A DNA stretch of 64,000 nucleotides from positions 1 through 64,000 of the forward strand of contig JANSWP010000029.1 in NCBI GenBank assembly GCA_024743405.1, written 5' to 3'. Every line of letters begins with the position of its first letter. The first letter of the stretch is position 1. Made by a program: the position numbers and the translations under genes. Positions 10,201 to 19,200 of the stretch are shown here, piece by piece. This DNA is from Bacteroidota bacterium. GTDB taxonomy: Bacteria; Bacteroidota; Bacteroidia; Chitinophagales; Saprospiraceae. The notes beneath the pieces were generated by a model. It was not told the DNA's origin and did not search any database. It was given only the letters and a program-made list of their open reading frames with translations.

Positions 10201-10846
10201 TTCTTTTGGCGTCGTCAATATCCAATTAGAAGTTAATGCCAACAGCTGCCAAGCCTCCAATAATATGGCAATTTCAGTAACAGATCACCCTGCTTGGTGT
10301 AATGGTAATCCTCTAATTATTTTTGGTGATACAAATGTGAAAGATCAGGTTGAATTAGAATGGACGATATATAATGTTCCTGGAGAATGGAAATTCGATG
10401 TTCTTCGATCCAAAAATGGTCATGACTTTGAAAAAATAGGTCAATTGTCTCCTTCAAAAGAAGTTGGGACAGAAGCATTCTATTTTATGGATGAATCCCC
10501 GTGGAAAGGAACTGGATACTATAAAGTCCAGATTCACGATGAACAAAGTGAATATTTTGCAGAATCTAATATCATTTCTACCAGCTTGTTTGAACAAAAA
10601 AGGCGATTTTTAATTTATCCAAATCCTTTTGAAGAGAAATTGAAAATTGATTTAGATCAATCTATTTCAAGTAATATTCAAATTCAAATCTTCTCCACTA
10701 TTGGAAAATTGATTCAAACGGAAACGGTAGGATCAAATACAATTCATCATCAATTAGATCTTACCAATCTTGCCTCTGGCGTTTATTATGTAAAGATGAT
10801 TATAGACAATGAGACTTACGAGGTCTACAAAATTGTTAAAAAATAA
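7274..10846 (+). CDS. T9SS-secreted SprB-repeat surface protein
   Basis: A 1190-aa protein with an N-terminal hydrophobic export signal (LMTLVLLLGTFTLPAQ). Nine SprB-type repeats fill about residues 35-710, each with GG..PY.Y.W.NG, then AG.Y.VTVTD..GC. An SdrD-B-like calcium-sandwich module follows (GDLAWLDLNRDGCQDANESG), then an Ig/PKD-like region (YLWNFGPTATP). The last ~75 residues, starting at LIYPNPFEEKL, form a type A T9SS sorting domain. SprB of Flavobacterium carries such repeats and is a mobile gliding adhesin; adhesion here is inference, and no gliding genes are in the window. It converges on the BNR protein and shares its terminator. Confidence 0.9.
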   Translation: MNSHTFTNLFVMLKENLMTLVLLLGTFTLPAQISISFSGTQPTCYGYTNGIVLTEINGGQAPYNYVWNNGYSVSYLEGVSAGFYSVTVTDALGEQSNSSFELFQPNNILLDISLDGICVGDGNASVNAIGGIAPFVYLWDDNQDTANAVELSPGQHCVTVTDINGCQATACTIIYAPLTVEVLTSGLICATDCDASISAAIKGGFGPYTFNWNNGATTQIVENQPAGTFSVTVTDANGCTTTGTNTIDGPPLLEVVVSVDNPLCGTASATGSATATPSGGVSPYKYFWSTGQNTQSINNLPIGNYYVVITDANNCKTMGEFAIIPDGEFDLDLSSSPASACGILDGKASATASGGTPPYVYSWSNGENIQNIDGLSPGIYRVTATDADGCAALDTVTVGGTPEVEIMLFESNASCENGNDGVGSVVAFSGTAPFIYKWDNGITTSVNPNLTPGIYLVTVTDKNECSATGTVNIVGSSNITLTTTPSILPCAGDETGTASVDISGGIGPYDIEWSNNQSGQSISGLSSGVYGVTVTDTNECSATSSATISEPSAISIITTPINATCTSSNTGNATANASGGTPPFTYEWSDGQTGQDLTNVDIGDYSVTATDDNGCKGIGLVTILSANPPSCDAYIISNISSEGAFDGQAGVNTNDGTPPFSYEWSNGQVTSIATGLAAGTHSVTVTDSNGCKTNCSVTFLTPAKLGDLAWLDLNRDGCQDANESGIHDVIIQLSGNDNDGNLVVKYDTSDLLGQYLFDGLMPGSYNISVEIPTGYELTTQDGCGETTDSDINTFTNVSQNINLSEGDCYLDLDIGIYLECDNITDPGEIEGDEILCGPGNDAGPITEVSPPSGGSGAIEFLWMMSTQNGPFNPNTWVIIPGATGAEYDPDVLYETTYFARCARRGSCSIYLETTIVTKTVDIVATAIIEGPEIVCVNETETYSAVSAGPGATYLWNFGPTATPSTSTQQIVDVVFNSFGVVNIQLEVNANSCQASNNMAISVTDHPAWCNGNPLIIFGDTNVKDQVELEWTIYNVPGEWKFDVLRSKNGHDFEKIGQLSPSKEVGTEAFYFMDESPWKGTGYYKVQIHDEQSEYFAESNIISTSLFEQKRRFLIYPNPFEEKLKIDLDQSISSNIQIQIFSTIGKLIQTETVGSNTIHHQLDLTNLASGVYYVKMIIDNETYEVYKIVKK

Positions 10847-10849
10847 ACA

Positions 10850-10888
10850 TTTCGGAATCGGATATTTTTGAAGTATCCGATTCCGAAA
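10850..10888. terminator. Bidirectional terminator between convergent genes
   Basis: A perfect 15-bp stem (TTTCGGAATCGGATA and its complement) with a 9-nt loop lies between the stop codons of the two convergent T9SS genes. The AAA/TTT flanks suit termination in both directions. Confidence 0.75.
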
Positions 10889-10892
10889 ACTA

Positions 10893-13484
10893 TCATTTAA
10901 TTACAGATAATTTCTTAGTTGTCATGCCGCTTTCAGTCATAAATTGGACGTAATAATTTCCACTACTCATCCTGTTTAAATCAATCGTTACCTCATTAAC
11001 ACCAGTTACAAAACTTCGATTATCGATATTTTGCACTAACTTCCCTAAGACATCAACTACTCGAATAATTACCCCTTCATTTTGCAATACATTAAAGGAA
11101 ATTTTCGCGAAATCCTTTGCTGGATTTGGATAAATATTGATTTCCGAAACCACATTTGAGAGGTCATTTGTTGCTACGTTATCCTCAATTAGGTCTCTCT
11201 GATAGGCTCCGCTTCCGTGGGTAGCAGCTCTTAATTTTCGATTTATATTCGAGATTTTCAAATCAAAAATCATCGTCGCCGTATTCAATCCCATTTGAAA
11301 CGTTTCCCATGTTATACCCCCATCGATTGACACATAAACACCTAAATCGTTGCCCACATAAATGTTATTAGGATATAAGGGATCAACCGCAATAGCATTG
11401 GTAGGAACATCAGGTAAGTTGCCAGAAATGTCCACCCAATTTTGACCATAATCAGTCGTTTTGAATACATGTCCAGATCCATAACCACTAAAAGCCACAT
11501 AAGCTGTTCCTTCATCGCTAGGATCAACCGTTATATCCATTGGAAAACGATCAGGTAAAATACCCGTCCGATCTATCCATGTTCCTCCACTAGAAATAGT
11601 AACAAAAATACGTCCTCTTGTGCCACCGAACAGCGTCGTGGGTGCTGTTCCCGCATAAACGACACTCGGGTTATCAGCAGCTACATCCATACTCAACACT
11701 GGGTTTCCATTATCTAAGGGATTACCTCCATTCGTTAATGCCCATGAATCACCACCATTTGTTGTTACGGAGACACCACCATTTCCTGCGTACATAACGG
11801 CTCCATTTCCGGGATAAATAACATATGGGGAAATAAAAGCTACATTATTTAAAGTAGGAATATTCATGCTATTTTGTTGCGCCCCACCATTGGTAAAACG
11901 ACGAACATTTAAATTTTGCCAAGAAGCAAAAAATATGTCATCATCTTGAGGGTTAATGCCTGTCCAACTCCCATCACCTCCTAAAACCACTTGCCACCTC
12001 AAATCTCCAGTCCAAACAATGGTACCATTGTCTTGAAGTCCCCCCATACAAAAATTAGCATCTTGATTGGAATTCGAGAAGCCGTTATAAAACTGGCAAT
12101 TTTGGAGTCCGCCTGTGCATAGCTGAAATGTCTGTCCTCCATCTGTAGAGCGATGGACTCCCCCATCACTTGCTACATAAACGATATTAGGTTCAGTCGG
12201 ATGGAACTTCACATCATGACAATCAGAATGCACTGTATTCGGATCACCAGGATCACCTATTGGAGCATTGAAGTCACCAATTCCCCCATTTGTTTCTTGG
12301 ATAAGATTTTGCCCACCATCATCAGACTTCCAAACATCAATACCGATCGCAACTATTTTATTAGGGTCGGTTGCGCTCACATCAACATCATGTGCAAACC
12401 AGCCTTGCCATCGACTATAGTCTGTTTGATTAACAACAGTCCAAGAAGCCCCAAAATCTATAGAACGGCAAAGCCAACTCGCCCCATTTGATTGGCTAAA
12501 ACCATTGCCAATACTAGCATAAAGGATATCTGGCTGTGAAGGAGCATAGTTCAATTGAATTTTCCCTTGAAAATCTGCAGGTAGATTATCAGTTATTTGT
12601 TCCCAAATTTGCCCTCCATCTGTGGAACGATAAATACCCCTATTTGGCGAACCTAAATTACCCACACCAACAACCAAAAGATCCGGATTATTAGGATGGA
12701 TTACTAAATCATTTGCCATTGAGATATTAAAAACTTGATCCCAATTCTCTCCTGCATCTATACTTTTATAAACACCATGAGTAGTACCGGCATATACCGT
12801 ATTTGGATTATTCGGGTCAATTTTGATTGCCCATACACCCCTATTTTGGTCATAACTCCAATCTAAGCTTTGCGTCCAAGTCTCTCCTCCATCCGTCGAT
12901 TTTAAAATCCCCATTCCATAGCTGCCTCTTGTGCTTCTATAAGCTGCTCCTGTGCCTGCAGCTTGAGCATTGTAAACCTCTCCAGTTCCAATATATATAG
13001 TGGAAGAATCGCTCGGGGGAAATGCGATGGTTCCAACGCCCAAAATAGGAAAACCTGTTTCGACATACTCCCAGGCGGAGACACCAATTCCAGCTGAATA
13101 ACTTCTCCAAATACCACCACTGGCAGTTCCAATCCACAAGGTTTCTGGGTTTTGGGGGTTGTATTCTAAAGCTAAGGTTCGCCCTCCCCTATTGTGTGGT
13201 CCGATAGCTTCCCATGGATCAATATCTGTTCTTTCATTCGACTCCATTTGTGGCATCTTTTGAGAATGCTCCCATGCCGCATAAAAAGCCTTCTCTGGCA
13301 ATTCTTGATTTGGGTATACAGTTCTTGCTCCGAAAAAATTCAAGGCTTCGTATGCTCCCGAAACTTGATCATTTTCTGCATTTTCAACAAGTGACAGACT
13401 AGATTTCGGTAAATAAATAAAACTGATCGCTAAAAGAAAAGCGCCGATTAAGGAAGCAATAAAAAGTATCGGTTTTTTTTTCAT
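10893..13484 (-). CDS. T9SS-secreted BNR/sortilin-like beta-propeller protein
   Basis: 863 aa. Residues 5-26 are a hydrophobic signal/anchor. From about residue 90 (RGGRTLALEYNPQNPETLWIG) there are many BNR/Asp-box repeats, such as KSTDGGETW, KSIDAGENW, RSTDGGQIW and KTTDYGQNW, each preceded by a DP.NP..VYAGT strand. This predicts one or two large propellers like sortilin/VPS10 or xyloglucanase GH74 folds. The C-terminal 75 residues from INIYPNPAKDF form a T9SS type A sorting domain. Glycosidase activity is not established because catalytic residues of GH74 cannot be assigned by eye. It resembles the 31.5-kb BNR protein in its opening GPHNRGGRT motif. Confidence 0.87.
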   Translation of the reverse strand: MKKKPILFIASLIGAFLLAISFIYLPKSSLSLVENAENDQVSGAYEALNFFGARTVYPNQELPEKAFYAAWEHSQKMPQMESNERTDIDPWEAIGPHNRGGRTLALEYNPQNPETLWIGTASGGIWRSYSAGIGVSAWEYVETGFPILGVGTIAFPPSDSSTIYIGTGEVYNAQAAGTGAAYRSTRGSYGMGILKSTDGGETWTQSLDWSYDQNRGVWAIKIDPNNPNTVYAGTTHGVYKSIDAGENWDQVFNISMANDLVIHPNNPDLLVVGVGNLGSPNRGIYRSTDGGQIWEQITDNLPADFQGKIQLNYAPSQPDILYASIGNGFSQSNGASWLCRSIDFGASWTVVNQTDYSRWQGWFAHDVDVSATDPNKIVAIGIDVWKSDDGGQNLIQETNGGIGDFNAPIGDPGDPNTVHSDCHDVKFHPTEPNIVYVASDGGVHRSTDGGQTFQLCTGGLQNCQFYNGFSNSNQDANFCMGGLQDNGTIVWTGDLRWQVVLGGDGSWTGINPQDDDIFFASWQNLNVRRFTNGGAQQNSMNIPTLNNVAFISPYVIYPGNGAVMYAGNGGVSVTTNGGDSWALTNGGNPLDNGNPVLSMDVAADNPSVVYAGTAPTTLFGGTRGRIFVTISSGGTWIDRTGILPDRFPMDITVDPSDEGTAYVAFSGYGSGHVFKTTDYGQNWVDISGNLPDVPTNAIAVDPLYPNNIYVGNDLGVYVSIDGGITWETFQMGLNTATMIFDLKISNINRKLRAATHGSGAYQRDLIEDNVATNDLSNVVSEINIYPNPAKDFAKISFNVLQNEGVIIRVVDVLGKLVQNIDNRSFVTGVNEVTIDLNRMSSGNYYVQFMTESGMTTKKLSVIK

Positions 13485-13714
13485 GTTTTAGTTTGTTTTA
13501 GTTTAAAAAATAAATATTTGATTTTCAAGATCTAGTTTTGTCCATTTAAATTAAAAATGTGGCCATTGGAATATTGAATTTTCCTATTTGAGAAGATAAA
13601 GTAAATGACAGGAATTGACTTTTTAGATGAATATCCTTTATTTCATTGTCAATGGTTTGACCAACCTTAGGAATAGTGATGAATGCCAAGATTAAGGTTC
13701 GTTTTGGACAATAA
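13485..13714. other. Intergenic upstream of BNR gene
   Basis: 230 bp of AT-rich sequence that probably carries the BNR gene promoter; no clear motif found. Confidence 0.4.
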
Positions 13715-13888
13715 TTATCGACTTAAAATGAACCGAATTACAAAAACGAAAAATAAAACTACAAGGAAAATAATAAAAATGGAGAGCATAGGATCTCCAA
13801 ACCTCGAAAAGGCTGCATTTAATTTATAACCTAAAGAGGCTAATAAAGCGACTAATAAAATAGCACCTAAAATTTGTTTGGCTTTCAT
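13715..13888 (-). CDS. Small membrane protein, 57 aa
   Basis: An ATG-started frame of 57 residues: Lys-rich start (MKAKQ), a hydrophobic helix at 6-20, a short polar segment with RFGDP, then a second hydrophobic helix at 35-54 ending in RFILSR. Two transmembrane helices in a hairpin are expected. No family recognised. Coding looks plausible because charge distribution and codons are regular, but the length makes it uncertain. Confidence 0.55.
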   Translation of the reverse strand: MKAKQILGAILLVALLASLGYKLNAAFSRFGDPMLSIFIIFLVVLFFVFVIRFILSR

Positions 13889-13962
13889 AATAAAAAATCA
13901 GTTTGACTACCCGTAGGCAAAAAGCGTGCAAATTGCTTCTAATAATTCCTTATGATTCTTTA

Positions 13963-14021
13963 TTAGGGAGGAGGAAAAATATTACCAACCCATTTTACTT
14001 GTTATTTTTCCTCCTCCCTAA
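13963..14021. repeat. Solo palindrome arm of the intergenic element family
   Basis: A 19-bp perfect inverted repeat (13963-13981 and 14003-14021; TTAGGGAGGAGGAAAAATA). Its 47-nt sequence from 13965 matches the arm of the large element at 58172-58337 with about six differences, but the conserved core is absent. Confidence 0.75.
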
Positions 14022-14024
14022 AAC

Positions 14025-14059
14025 AAAAAAAGCAAGTTCGATTATGAACTTGCTTTTTT
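14025..14059 (-). terminator. Terminator of the bifunctional nuclease gene
   Basis: Fourteen-bp stem AAAAAAGCAAGTTC / GAACTTGCTTTTTT with a 6-nt loop just past the stop of the minus-strand gene. Confidence 0.7.
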
Positions 14060-14084
14060 CTAAAAACTAAAAACAGCCTACACT

Positions 14085-14693
14085 TTACCCCTCTCTGCGC
14101 TTTATTTCATCTCTAATTTTGGCAGCTTGTTCATAATCCTCTTTATCTAAGACCTCATCTAGCAATTTATTCAATTCTTCTACCGAATAGCTATTCAAAG
14201 ATTCCTTTTTTGCCCGCTTAAGTCTTTTTTTACTACTATCACCACTATCAGAAAGCTCTTCTTCACCCTCAGTATCTTCTAAAACAACCCCAGCCGCATC
14301 AAGAATGAACTCATAGGTATAAATAGGGCAATTAAATCGGACAGCCATTGCCAATGCATCAGAAGTTCGTGAATCAATTTCAATAAGATCTCCACTTTTC
14401 AAGCAGACTAATCTAGCATAAAAAATACCATCTAGAAGATTATTGATAATCACTTCTTTGACATCCACATTGAAAGTTTCCAATGCATTTTTGAACAAAT
14501 CATGAGTCAAGGGGCGATTTGGAGTCATCCTTTCCATCGCCACTGCAATTGCTTGGGCTTCAAATCCACCAATAACAATTGGTAACCTTCGAGAACCATT
14601 CTGCTCGCCTAAAACGACGGCATAATTATGTGATTGAGTCACACTATGCGATAACGCAACAATATCTAATTCGATTTTTTTCATTGATCCCAC
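14085..14693 (-). CDS. Bifunctional nuclease (BFN, DUF151) domain protein with UVR motif
   Basis: 202 aa. The BFN domain covers residues 4-130, with the conserved blocks LPIVIGGFEAQAIA, RPLTHDLF and IDSRTSDALAMAVR. A Ser/Asp/Glu-rich linker follows (about 143-157), then a UvrB/UvrC interaction motif at the C-terminus (LDEVLDKEDYEQAAKIRDEI). The BFN plus UVR arrangement is common in Bacteroidota; biochemical function is unsettled, though a plant relative has RNase/DNase activity. Met4 (14684) is an alternative start. mazG lies upstream on the same strand, about 180 bp away. Confidence 0.85.
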   Translation of the reverse strand: MGSMKKIELDIVALSHSVTQSHNYAVVLGEQNGSRRLPIVIGGFEAQAIAVAMERMTPNRPLTHDLFKNALETFNVDVKEVIINNLLDGIFYARLVCLKSGDLIEIDSRTSDALAMAVRFNCPIYTYEFILDAAGVVLEDTEGEEELSDSGDSSKKRLKRAKKESLNSYSVEELNKLLDEVLDKEDYEQAAKIRDEIKRREG

Positions 14694-14870
14694 AGAAAAT
14701 AAATTTTATGGTCTTCTTATTGAGTGGATTTAGGGTTGCGAAAACTAAAATCCAGACAACTTGACCAAATCAACCACTCTAACGAATAATTTTTAACTTC
14801 CCAATTCAATCATCCTCTATTAAGGGGCTTCAAAAGCGGTGCAAAAGTAGAAAAAAAATGAGTTTGCTAG

Positions 14871-15650
14871 TTAAGATTTTTTTGCCTCATTCCAAAGTGC
14901 ATCCATTTCAGCCAAAGTCATTTCATCTAAAGTTTTGGAAGCATTTGCCTCTATGTATTCAAATCGCCTTTTAAATTTTTGATTAATTCTTTCTAAAGCA
15001 GTTTCTGGCTCTATGTTCTGAAATCGAGCATAATTGATAAGTGAAAACAAAATATCTCCAAATTCTTCCTCTTTTTTTTCTTGAGACATATTTTCACTAA
15101 TCGTTTCTTTAAATTCAGTTATTTCCTCCTCTACTTTTTCCCAAACCTCCCCGGCATTATCCCATTCAAATCCTACTTGAGCTGTTTTTTCTTGCATTCG
15201 ATATGCTTTAACCATAGCCGGCAATGATTTAGGCACGCCTTGCAAAACGGATTTTTTACCTTCTTGTAATTTTAATTGTTCCCAATTTTTCATCACATCT
15301 GCCTCTCCATTTACAACTACATCACCATAAATATGTGGATGCCTAGAAATCAATTTTTCACAATTTGCATTTATTGCATCTGCGATATCAAATGCCTCTT
15401 TTTCTTCCGCTATCTTAGAATAAAAAACCATATGTAACATCAAATCACCAATTTCCTCCTTGATATCTTTTAGATTTTCTTCTAAAACCGCATCTGCCAA
15501 TTCATAAGTTTCCTCTATTGTTAAATTGCGTAAACTTTGAAAAGTCTGTTTCTGATCCCACGGGCATTTTTCCCGCAATTCATCCATTATTATCAATAAT
15601 CGTTCAAAAGCCTTCAATTTTGCTTCCAAACGTTTCGGTTTTGATGCCAT
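14871..15650 (-). CDS. mazG: Nucleoside triphosphate pyrophosphohydrolase MazG
   Basis: A 259-aa all-alpha NTP pyrophosphohydrolase that removes aberrant NTPs or adjusts (p)ppGpp precursors. Two tandem MazG domains are visible: CPWDQKQTFQSLRNLTIEE with metal-binding EEIGDLMLH, and a second with EKVEEEITEFKE and EEEFGDILFSLINYAR. Length matches the E. coli enzyme (263 aa). It is an independent or first gene on the minus strand. Confidence 0.95.
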   Translation of the reverse strand: MASKPKRLEAKLKAFERLLIIMDELREKCPWDQKQTFQSLRNLTIEETYELADAVLEENLKDIKEEIGDLMLHMVFYSKIAEEKEAFDIADAINANCEKLISRHPHIYGDVVVNGEADVMKNWEQLKLQEGKKSVLQGVPKSLPAMVKAYRMQEKTAQVGFEWDNAGEVWEKVEEEITEFKETISENMSQEKKEEEFGDILFSLINYARFQNIEPETALERINQKFKRRFEYIEANASKTLDEMTLAEMDALWNEAKKS

Positions 15651-15875
15651 TTTATTCTAATTTTGCGACCTCGTAGAGCTATTAAACTGGTTCATCTATA
15701 AAGACAAGTCAATTATAATAGCGCGAGGAAAAACAAAAGTAAACCATATAGGTTTCGAATATGTTTTATTCGGAAATCATTTATCAACATTATTAGTGAT
15801 TAGATTATGAGGATAATAGTAGTATAATAGTCCAACCTCAAATTCACAAATTACTAATAACCAATTCATAGCAAC

Positions 15876-16082
15876 ATGGAATTCTTATATATGCTAGCCA
15901 TTATTGGTGGTGTTTTTGGTCTTTCTTTCATTCTAATAAATATTCGTCAAATCTTGACAGGGCAAGAATTTAGAGGTACTTGTGCCACTAATAACCCAAT
16001 GCTAAAAAATCAAATTGGCGATTGTCAGGTATGTGGAAAAAAAGGAGAAGAAGTTTGCAAAATGCCTGAAGTAAAAGGCTAG
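15876..16082 (+). CDS. NqrM-like small cysteine-rich membrane protein
   Basis: 68 aa. A single N-terminal helix (residues 4-25) is followed by EFRGTC, NPML and a CQVCGKKGEEVC segment, giving four cysteines. This layout (one helix, GTC, spaced Cys) resembles the NqrM/DUF539 family, which helps assemble the iron centre of Na+-NQR, and matches short Bacteroidota proteins usually called 'membrane or secreted protein'. No nqr genes are nearby, so the assignment is by pattern only. Confidence 0.6.
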   Translation: MEFLYMLAIIGGVFGLSFILINIRQILTGQEFRGTCATNNPMLKNQIGDCQVCGKKGEEVCKMPEVKG

Positions 16083-16119
16083 AATAGGCTAGCTATTTGA
16101 ATGATAGCAACCTAAAAAC

Positions 16120-16204
16120 AAAATGGGGGTAAAAACTGATTATCGGATTTTTACCCCCATTTTCAATTAATTAAAGAGATCATTTTTTAAAAAATGATCT
16201 CTTT
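16120..16204. terminator. Pair of bidirectional terminators
   Basis: Two hairpins between convergent genes. The first pairs AAAATGGGGGTAAAAA with TTTTTACCCCCATTTT (16120-16163). The second is a perfect 32-bp palindrome at 16173-16204 centred on TTTTTTAAAAAA with AAAGAGATCA arms. Confidence 0.75.
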
Positions 16205-16213
16205 TAACTTACA

Positions 16214-19200
16214 CTAATCTACCACTATTCTCTTTGTCATATAACCTTCAGCACCAATTATTTTCACAAAATAAACGCCTGAAGATAAATTAGTAGCATC
16301 GAAAGTCTTAGTCGATCTAAAATTACCTACTTTAACTGTTTCCTTTTGAATCAAAATACCTCTCAAGTCCAATAATTCAATAGTTAAATCTTCAGATTCA
16401 GAACTTACCAAATCAACTTGGAACAAACCTGAGGTTGGATTCGGGAGAATATCAGCTGAGAAATTCAAGTTGAATTCATTGGTTCCTACCATGATATCAA
16501 AAAATTGAGTAGTGTTGGCATCACCACAATCATTTTCTACAAATAGTGTAACCGTAAATTGACCTACCTCAGAATAAGCATATGACGGGTTTTCTTCCGT
16601 ACTAGAATTGCCGTCACCAAAATTCCATAAAAATTCTGATCCACCTACTGAAGTATTAGTGAAGTTGACGGTACCATTGTTTATATCAAAAGTAAAGTCG
16701 GCAGTCGGGTCATCTTCGATAACGTTGATGTCAAATGTTGTTACGTCAGAACCGGCACCATTAGTGGCAGTCAAGGTAATTGTTTGGACGCCAGGCTGTG
16801 TAAACATAATAAAATTTGGTCCATCATTTGTAGAAGAACCTGGTGAAGCATTTGGTCCAAAGTCCCATTCGTGTGCTACAAAATCTCCTTGTGAATCTGT
16901 ATTAAACACTACAAATTTCCCAACACAAACTTCTGATTTTGTGGCAGTTATTCCAGCAACTGGAGGTAAAATTTGTTTTACATTTATGTTATCAATGTAT
17001 AAGTTATTTCCGCCATTATTGATATTGACGAATTTGAAAACCGCGGAAGAGTTCTTATAGTTTGCTAAACTAATTGATTCTGTTCTCCATTGAGCAGAAC
17101 TAGAAGGGATATAAACTCCAGTTGTTGTTGTTGCCGTAACCAAATCAGATCCTGCTTTTCGATAGCCTGAAAATTCATAAGAGAAACCACAATCATTTGA
17201 TACCCAAATTTCCAAAGTATCACTTGTACCCCCTCTTGTTGTATAAGACAAATCAAAAGTCAAAACGACAAAATCTTCATCTCCAAGTTCAATTGGTTGA
17301 GTAGTCAATTCATCCCTTTGACCTGAATCAGAGAAAAATCGATTTGGCATAGCAGCTGCATTAGTAATGTTTCCATCAATACCTGTGATACTAACCGCAT
17401 ATTCCCAAGTAGTTGCATTATCTGGGTTGGAAATAGCATAATAATCAGGGGGGAAAATTGGATTTTGGAAATCTTCTTGATAGCCTATTGGAGCACCTGC
17501 ATCTGGATATATTTGAAGAGTTAATTCTCTAGAAGTTGTATTATTAAATGCCGCCTCATCATTTGGTATAAAAACGGAAGCATCTAATGTAAAATCACCT
17601 CCTGTCATAGATGTGAAATTTTGAGAAAAAGTATATGACACAATTTCTCCTGGATTCACAGGTCCTACTAAGGTTTCGGTTACTACAGGATTTCCTGCAA
17701 TTTGGTAACTTACTTCAATATTTGATTGAGGCTCTGACCCATAATTAATTACTGAAATTTCAATTGGAGCATCCAATTCCTGACATGCTAAAATTGTAGA
17801 AGATGAAGGCGCATCAATTGAATAAACACCGATTTCATTCACTAAGTCATCACAATCAGATAACCCTCCGTCCCAATGTTTAGCGATTGTTCTTCGACCA
17901 TCTGCATTTAAATTTTCCTCATTGGCACTTACTGCAAACCAATGATCCAAGGTCGGGTTCGTATTAATGGTAGGCACATCAAGGAACGTATCAACTGTAT
18001 TCCCTATCTCCTCCATAAATTTTTGCCCTAACAAATGGACATCATAAGAAGTAGCGTCCTCAACAGGACTCCATACGACTCGGATATACTCTGGACAAGC
18101 ATGATCTACTTTTACTGCTGAAGGCAATTTCATAATTGTTGATGGTGCATCACTCACGTCAATCTCCTGTCCACGACTCACTCTGACAATTACATCGCCC
18201 GAAACCACATCCGGAACTTCCCACATTGCCATTCTTTGATCTCCAAAAACAGCTTCAATCAAATCCCAATTAGCACCCCCATCAACAGAAGCTAATACTT
18301 GGAAAAAACCATCTTCACCCATTGCATCCCAATGAACTCTTTCCATTTCACCAGGAACCATTTTATCGCCACCATTTGGATAGATAACTGTAATTTCTGA
18401 AGTTCTGAATTCCCAAACAATGAAGTACTCCTTTGCACCAAATGGTAATTCGAAGCCATTTACTTCTAATGTATAATCACCAGGAACTGGATTATCAATG
18501 GCAACTTGCTCTACATTATTCAAGTGATCATTTCCATTTCCGGCAGGAGTATCCAAGATTATTGGATCTGGTGTAGGATCTAATAACCAAGGTAAATATT
18601 CTGTTCCAGAGGCATCTACCATCTTAATATCAATATCATTGACCAATGCTTTATTTGTCATTACGGTTGACTGTGGATCAGCCCAATAAACCATAACTCT
18701 CGATTGTACTACTCCATCTGGAATAGTTATAGTGTGCATATTGGTTTCACCAGGCATTACTTCCGCTGTTAAATATCGATTTTCCTCCAAGGTTAAAGCA
18801 CCACGGAAGGCATTGACATGCCCCCAACCATATTTATAATCTGGTCCTTTATTTCCTAAATCATTCGCCGAATTCATAAGAATTGCCTTGATCAATGGAG
18901 CCGGCGCTAAATCATCATTATTTAATTCTCTATGGGCATCTTGAAGCATTGCAGCAATACCGGCGATACCCGGTGCAGCACCTGATGTACCTCCAAAAGA
19001 TTGGTAAGTATTACTGGTACTAGTCGAAATTTGGTCTTGACCATTTGCAGCTATATCTGGCTTCAACCGACCATCATGAGCAGGTCCTCGACTTGAAGAA
19101 TTGACTAAAGACGCATCTGCAAAAAGATTGGCTGTGGCGATACAGTTTTTAGCTTGTTTATGACCGCCTGTGATATTTCCCCATTGATTGCCAGCACCGT